The position numbers and the translations under genes were made by a program. Shown piece after piece: positions 59,389 to 64,000 of a stretch of DNA of 64,000 bases. The stretch's first letter is position 1, and each line of letters begins with the position of its first letter. The stretch comes from Sebastes aleutianus. Its lineage: Eukaryota; Chordata; Actinopteri; Perciformes; Sebastidae. Location of the stretch: the NCBI GenBank assembly GCA_916700875.1, contig CAKAKS010000062.1, forward strand, positions 7,590,373 to 7,654,372. The letters are read 5' to 3'. Under the pieces are notes generated by a model. That model was not told where the DNA came from, did no database searches, and was given only the letters and a program-made list of their open reading frames with translations.

Positions 59389-60190
59389 GTCACGGTTGGT
59401 AGACAAATATAGTAAACAGAAACTGGACCTAAATGCCAGCCCTGTCTCTTAAAATGATGTTCCCATTAAGGCTGTCAAAGTTAACACAAATTCGTTTTAA
59501 CACCACTAATTTCTTTAACGATGATGATGATCACATGCAGTTTGGGGCAAGTCATAGTCAAGTCAGCACACTGACACACTGACAGCTGTTGTTGCCTGTT
59601 GGGCTGCAGTTTGCCATGTTATGATTTGAGCACTTTTTTTATGCTAAATGCTATGCATTTCCCTAAAAAACGTGATTTAGAATACAGTTTAATTGTATGG
59701 GAAAATAATTATCTAGGAGACAGGGATGCAAATACAAACAGTAGAGGAGGCAGCAGAATGATTTCAGTGATTTAGTAACAAAAAGGCTTACCGAGTCCTT
59801 AATGAAGCAGTAGGTCCAGCAGGCAGGTAACAGGAAAAATCCAAAGACCGGAAACATGAAAAGAAAAACAAACAGGAAAAACAACTCACTAGTAAAACTT
59901 GACACTAGGAACAATTGGCAAAACAGAACACTGGGAAACTGGTCTGGTATATGTATTAGACTGATTGGGGAAGTGAGAACAGCTGAGCAGGAGGTGAGGT
60001 GACTGCAGGACTGATAATGGACAGGTGAAACTAATCAAGGCAGGGCAGACAATCAAAACTGGCGGGAAAACACACAAACGCAGGAAGTGAAGTGATCTGA
60101 AACGAGATGAGTAACAAAATAAAACAGGAAACATATTCATATCATAAATGATATGAATAAATGAAACAAAGAAAAATCTAAGATAAGACA
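59389..60190. mobile_element. LTR-like region, possible family I fragment inside
   Basis: It begins TGTCACGGTTGGTAG, a start typical of fish LTRs. 59760-60135 contains purine-rich words familiar from LTR/ERV-style fish repeats (GGACAGGTGAAACTAATCAA and GCAGGAAGTGAAG). 59655-59725 contains ACAGTTTAATTGTATGGGAA and TCTAGGAGACAGGGATG, which match a family I terminus. No right LTR end or target duplication was fixed. Confidence 0.35.
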
Positions 60191-61600
60191 TAAGAGCTTG
60201 AATTCAAGTATTACAATAATAATAATTATAGTCAATTTTAAATATTATTTGCACAGCCCAGAATCTCAAATTTGAATCAAAAGGCCCTTTATTTGGATGA
60301 GGAAAAACCCAACAAAAACATCTGGTTGTTATGGTGCACCACACAGTTTGGGTCAAATTCAGCCCCATTTTACTCAGTAACCAAGTACTGGTTAAGCGTG
60401 GCTAAATATTGCACTGTAAGCTTCCTGTATGACATCATATCCTGCTACATCACTATTTGTGCAGGTTACTGCAGCTTTTAGTGAGTGTGAATGTCAGATG
60501 TGTTTTTTCTCCATGTGTGTGTTTATGTTCCTCTTGTTAAGCTCTCCATGTGCCTGTAAGTTGCAAGCAGTGGTTTGGTAATCCTGTTCCCCTCTCTATC
60601 CCCTTTACCTCTTATCTCTACACTCCCCTCTGCTCTCTAACCTTCATTCCTTCCTCCCCTTAACCCTCCACCCTTTCTTCTCTTTTTTTTTTTCCACAAG
60701 CCCTCCATCCTTTTATCCAGATTCCCCTCTGGTCTCCCTGCAGCCGTCATGTCTCCCCGTCCTCCCTCCCTCTTTCTCTCTCTTATCCAATCTCCTGCAG
60801 TCGCTCAACCTTCTCTTTCTTGCAGCTGAATTTTACACTCGCCCCATTTTTCACTCCCAAACCTATTTTTCTTTACAGCAAGCAACCCTTCCTGCCACGG
60901 GGCATCACACACTATCATCAAACTGAGAAGGGAGCTTGCTTTTAAATCAATTATGGCACTTTTATTTCACAGCGTTTGGTGTTCATATTGCACTGCCATG
61001 AATGGAAGCTTCAAGCTGAAATGTAAAGTTATTATTTAGTTTGGGTTATTGTATATAAAAACTACATATTAACTGATAGTTTGTATAATAACTTTTATCA
61101 GGTACTTTAAAGTTTAAAAAAGCACAAACAAATCTCCAGGATTGAACTCTCACATTCCTTTCTCAGCAAATTCCAGGAGTCTAAATTAGCAACCTATCTG
61201 AGGAAGGAGATTGGGTCTTCAAATGATGTATCCCTTTTTGGGAACTGTGTCAGAGGACAATGGGAGAACATTTTACAACCGTTCAATTTATGGCGTATTA
61301 TTGAATTTCTTTTTAATTAAATCATTACAAACATCTTTTTTTTGCTGAGCTGGCAGTAGCCAGCATTTTGTAACTGCTATTTCCTCCTGTGTGCATGGAC
61401 TTGTGTTGTTGGGAAAGAATTTTTGGCTGCAGTTCTGAAATATGTATATCAGTTTTATTCAACCAGTATTTTAAGTTTAGTACCAGAGAAATGACATATT
61501 CTTTGCCTTCTGGCTTTCACTCCAGAAATAATCAAGACACATCTCAAAAGGTCAAGCATGCAGGTCAATGGGTTGCAAATGATTCCTCTTACAAAGCACG
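60191..61600. other. unassigned stretch
   Basis: I see no gene. 60585-60850 is pyrimidine-rich. The remainder is AT-rich unique sequence. Confidence 0.45.
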
Positions 61601-62065
61601 CCTGTCTCCTACAAAATGATATTATCATACAACTAAACTGCATTCTCAATTACATTTCGAGGGAAATATATTTTCTGCCGGAATACGGTCGCGGTTTTAA
61701 ACAGTTTTAAACACGTGGTTAATGTTGTAAAGGTTTAGGTTTAGACAACAAAACTATTGGGTTAGGTTTAGTAAAAAAACATCATTAAATGGCATATAAT
61801 GATTATGTTTGTTATGTTATCAAGCCATGGACCTAAATTAAAATAAGTGAATGTTGACTCCTGGGTGAAAGTCCAGTGTTTTGTTTTTTTCACCCATCCA
61901 CCACCGCGACCTCCTCTCTAAGTGTATCTGCAAACTATCATTACAAACGTATTTATGATACGTCAAAAAAAAAAACGTAATCCGCGCCAAAACTCAGGTC
62001 TGGCTCAAGCCCTTTTGGTGCTCGTGGCAAAATTCAGATTTGGAACGTAATTTTTAGGAGACAGG
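61601..62065. mobile_element. family I MITE, second copy, opposite interior orientation
   Basis: The left end CCTGTCTCCTACAAAATGAT continues ATCATACAACTAAACTGCAT; the right end reads TTTTTAGGAGACAGG. The inner block GGTTTAGGTTTAGACAACAAA and GTTAGGTTTAG is the reverse complement of the CCTAAACCTAA units in 51871-52540. It has an A-run followed by CGTAATCCGC, matching TTTGCGGATTACG of the other copy. No coding frame. Confidence 0.75.
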
Positions 62066-64000
62066 GGTCACGATTTCTCTGTTTCAAGGTTGTTTTTTTT
62101 TGTTTATTTGCAATCCTTTCTGAGCTTTTAACAATATTATGTTTTGATATTATTTCGGTGCAGTTGTTTATGTGTTAGTGACATTTTCTTACGCTGCTAC
62201 TGCTAACTGTGCAGTGGCACATATTTCCTGATCCTTCAGGCTGAGTAGGCTACTTAGTTTGCTCTATAATAAAAACATCCTCCCATACCATGCTCGCAGT
62301 GGCCAAAAGGCACCGTTATATTCAAATAAGTAAAAAAGAGTGAAAAAAGTCACTCTGCATCTGAATTATAGTTTTTTTTTTTTTTTTCATTTAATTTAAA
62401 ATGTCCATGCAGGATATGGGCATTCCAGGGGAAATAAAGTTCTTTATTTGTGCTTCACTTTCAAATTTTTAAAATGATGTTACATCACCAGTTTAGTGCC
62501 ATATCCAGCTACATTTGTCAACCATTATTTCCCTCACATACTTTTCCACAATAGCCTTTCTGGTCCCACAGCATTGGTGAGCGGTACAGACCCAGACACA
62601 GGCCAGTTCACCCAGTGAGCAACCCCAGCATTGAGTCAACTCACCTGGGTAGAAGCAATGCCTCTTCAGCCTCTCTCTCTCACTCCGCTGCTGGTTCTTA
62701 TCAGCGTCCTCCAGCTGCTTCAGCTGAACATGCTCTTAGCTCCACTCAGCTCACCTGCATGGCTGTTGTCTATATGGAAGAGCAGCAGAGACACAGACAT
62801 GGCTGGCGTTGGTGTCCTTACATAATACGTTTAAGTGTGTTTGTATGTGCATATTCATGTAATTGTTTGAGTCTCATTTGAGCTACACAAGGGAAGGTTG
62901 AAACGGCGTGACTGCCAGAATTACACACGACATTTTCTCATTTTGCCCACTCCTACGTTCCTCTAATCCTACAGCGGTGGTCTGTGGCTGCGTTCAGTGG
63001 AAAACACCATTCTTTTAACAGGCAGGGAGGATTACTCACCTGCATTTCACTCTCTTTTCCTCCTCTCACGATAATTGAATTTATCCAAAATGTCTTTTAA
63101 ATGTGAACAGAGACTGATGAATATTCTATGAGTCAGAAGACATGGATTACGCAATTATTTTAGGGTGTAACTCACAGTGGAATGAACACAACATAGAGAC
63201 CTAAATGGATTGTCCATGTTTTTAGGATTTCTAAAATATCTGATTTACCTTAAAACGCAGCTCTTTGTAGAAAAAAAGAAAGAAAAACTGTTTTTGTTGT
63301 TGGGATAATGGAAGCAATGTCCCAAACAGTACAATTACTGACAATGATGTAAGAACTTATAGTTATTGTTATGACAGATATCTTGTATTCCATTTACATA
63401 ATGTTTTGTAAGTTTGTGGAAGTAAGTTTTTGACGATTCTCAAAGACAGTGATGGAAGATATTGAACACTAAAGAGAAACACATTTTAGTTTCCCCCAAG
63501 CATTATGGCGCCAATTTACTGGATTTGTTCATTCAGTAAGATGAAAAAGCTAGGAAAGAATAAGGAGGAATAAATGGAGTAAAATAGAACAAAGGGAACA
63601 TGGAAAGATGGAAAGCAGTAAAGGTTACAATTTAGAAATGACAGTGAAGATAAAAGACATAATTTGAGTGGGGAAGAGAATGAAAGTACTATGACTATGG
63701 CAGGTTCACAAAATGGAGAGGCAGATACAGATATTATTGCAGAAAGTGATAAAATGGAGGGAAAGATTGATATTGAAGGGTGCAAAACAGAGTGTTTGTG
63801 AATATTCAATTATCTGGGTGACATCAATAATGAGCTGTTTAATGATCATCTGGTCAATATTGCGATCAATACTGTCTGAGATCTGACCTCTGAGTGTAGA
63901 TAAACACACAGAAACACACACACACATAATATGCATGAACAAGACCCCTCCCGTATATGCATGCATTTAAAGCACTAATGCGTGAACATGCCCAAAGACA
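62066..64000. other. unassigned stretch
   Basis: I see no gene. A T-run lies at 62372-62386. 62560-62820 is GC-richer with two overlapping frames of 64-88 codons that have no recognisable domain; it could be a conserved noncoding patch. 63530-63790 is purine-rich on the + strand. A short CA run lies at 63903-63926. Confidence 0.4.

Overview
The window reads as ray-finned fish (teleost, probably percomorph) chromosomal DNA. It is AT-rich and CpG-poor, studded with long (CA/TG)n arrays, and carries relics of fish-typical transposons: a Rex3-type RTE retrotransposon end with a GATG tail, a tRNA-derived SINE with the same tail, solo LTRs, and many short terminal-inverted-repeat DNA elements (MITEs). 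I find no confident protein-coding exon of a host gene, no rRNA and no functional tRNA gene. The window is best described as a gene desert or the inside of very large introns. The only reading frames I can identify are broken transposon or repeat-borne fragments: a Rex3 C-terminus, a LINE reverse-transcriptase tail present twice, and a RecQ-like helicase Walker A fragment.

Layout. 0-4.6 kb is unassigned. 4.6-5.0 kb holds the first copy of a repeat family whose other copies (20.1-20.4 and 46.6-47.3 kb) carry perfect consensus oestrogen-response-element palindromes. 6.3-7.9 kb is a pair of about 260-300 bp inverted arms enclosing another MITE and a minisatellite. 9.8-10.2 kb is a long hairpin element. 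13.5-13.9 and 21.6-22.3 kb are TG-repeat clusters. 14.4-15.5 kb holds degenerate tandem repeats and a (CATA)n array. 17.07-17.91 kb contains a complete SINE with target-site duplications facing a Rex3 3' end. 23.6-24.2 and 27.1-27.5 kb are MITEs. 30.5-31.2 kb is a TTAA-flanked element end next to the helicase relic. 34.2-36.2 kb is a TTAA element split by a 1.3 kb insertion with TG...CA ends.

38.4-39.1 kb shows three consecutive exon-like segments. They abut the most unusual feature, a 4.8 kb T-rich degenerate satellite (39.07-43.87 kb) built from roughly 30-bp units with a near-palindromic core. It contains two solo LTRs inserted at the same monomer phase, and a LINE relic that was duplicated together with its surrounding satellite. 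44.9-45.8 kb is a composite MITE. 46.6-47.3 kb is a repeat split by a clean LINE-tail insertion. 48.1-48.8 kb is an intact TTAA element. 49.4-50.0, 51.9-52.5, 59.7 and 61.6-62.1 kb are members of one further inverted-repeat family. 55.65-55.99 kb is another TTAA-type MITE with unusually palindromic flanks.

The elements do not form a pathway. What links them is nesting and parasitism: the SINE shares its 3' end with Rex3, several non-autonomous elements share TTAA targets, and one satellite repeatedly received insertions. All identifications rest on reading the sequence and on comparisons between copies inside the window; no database search was run. Statements that a stretch looks conserved are guesses from base texture.
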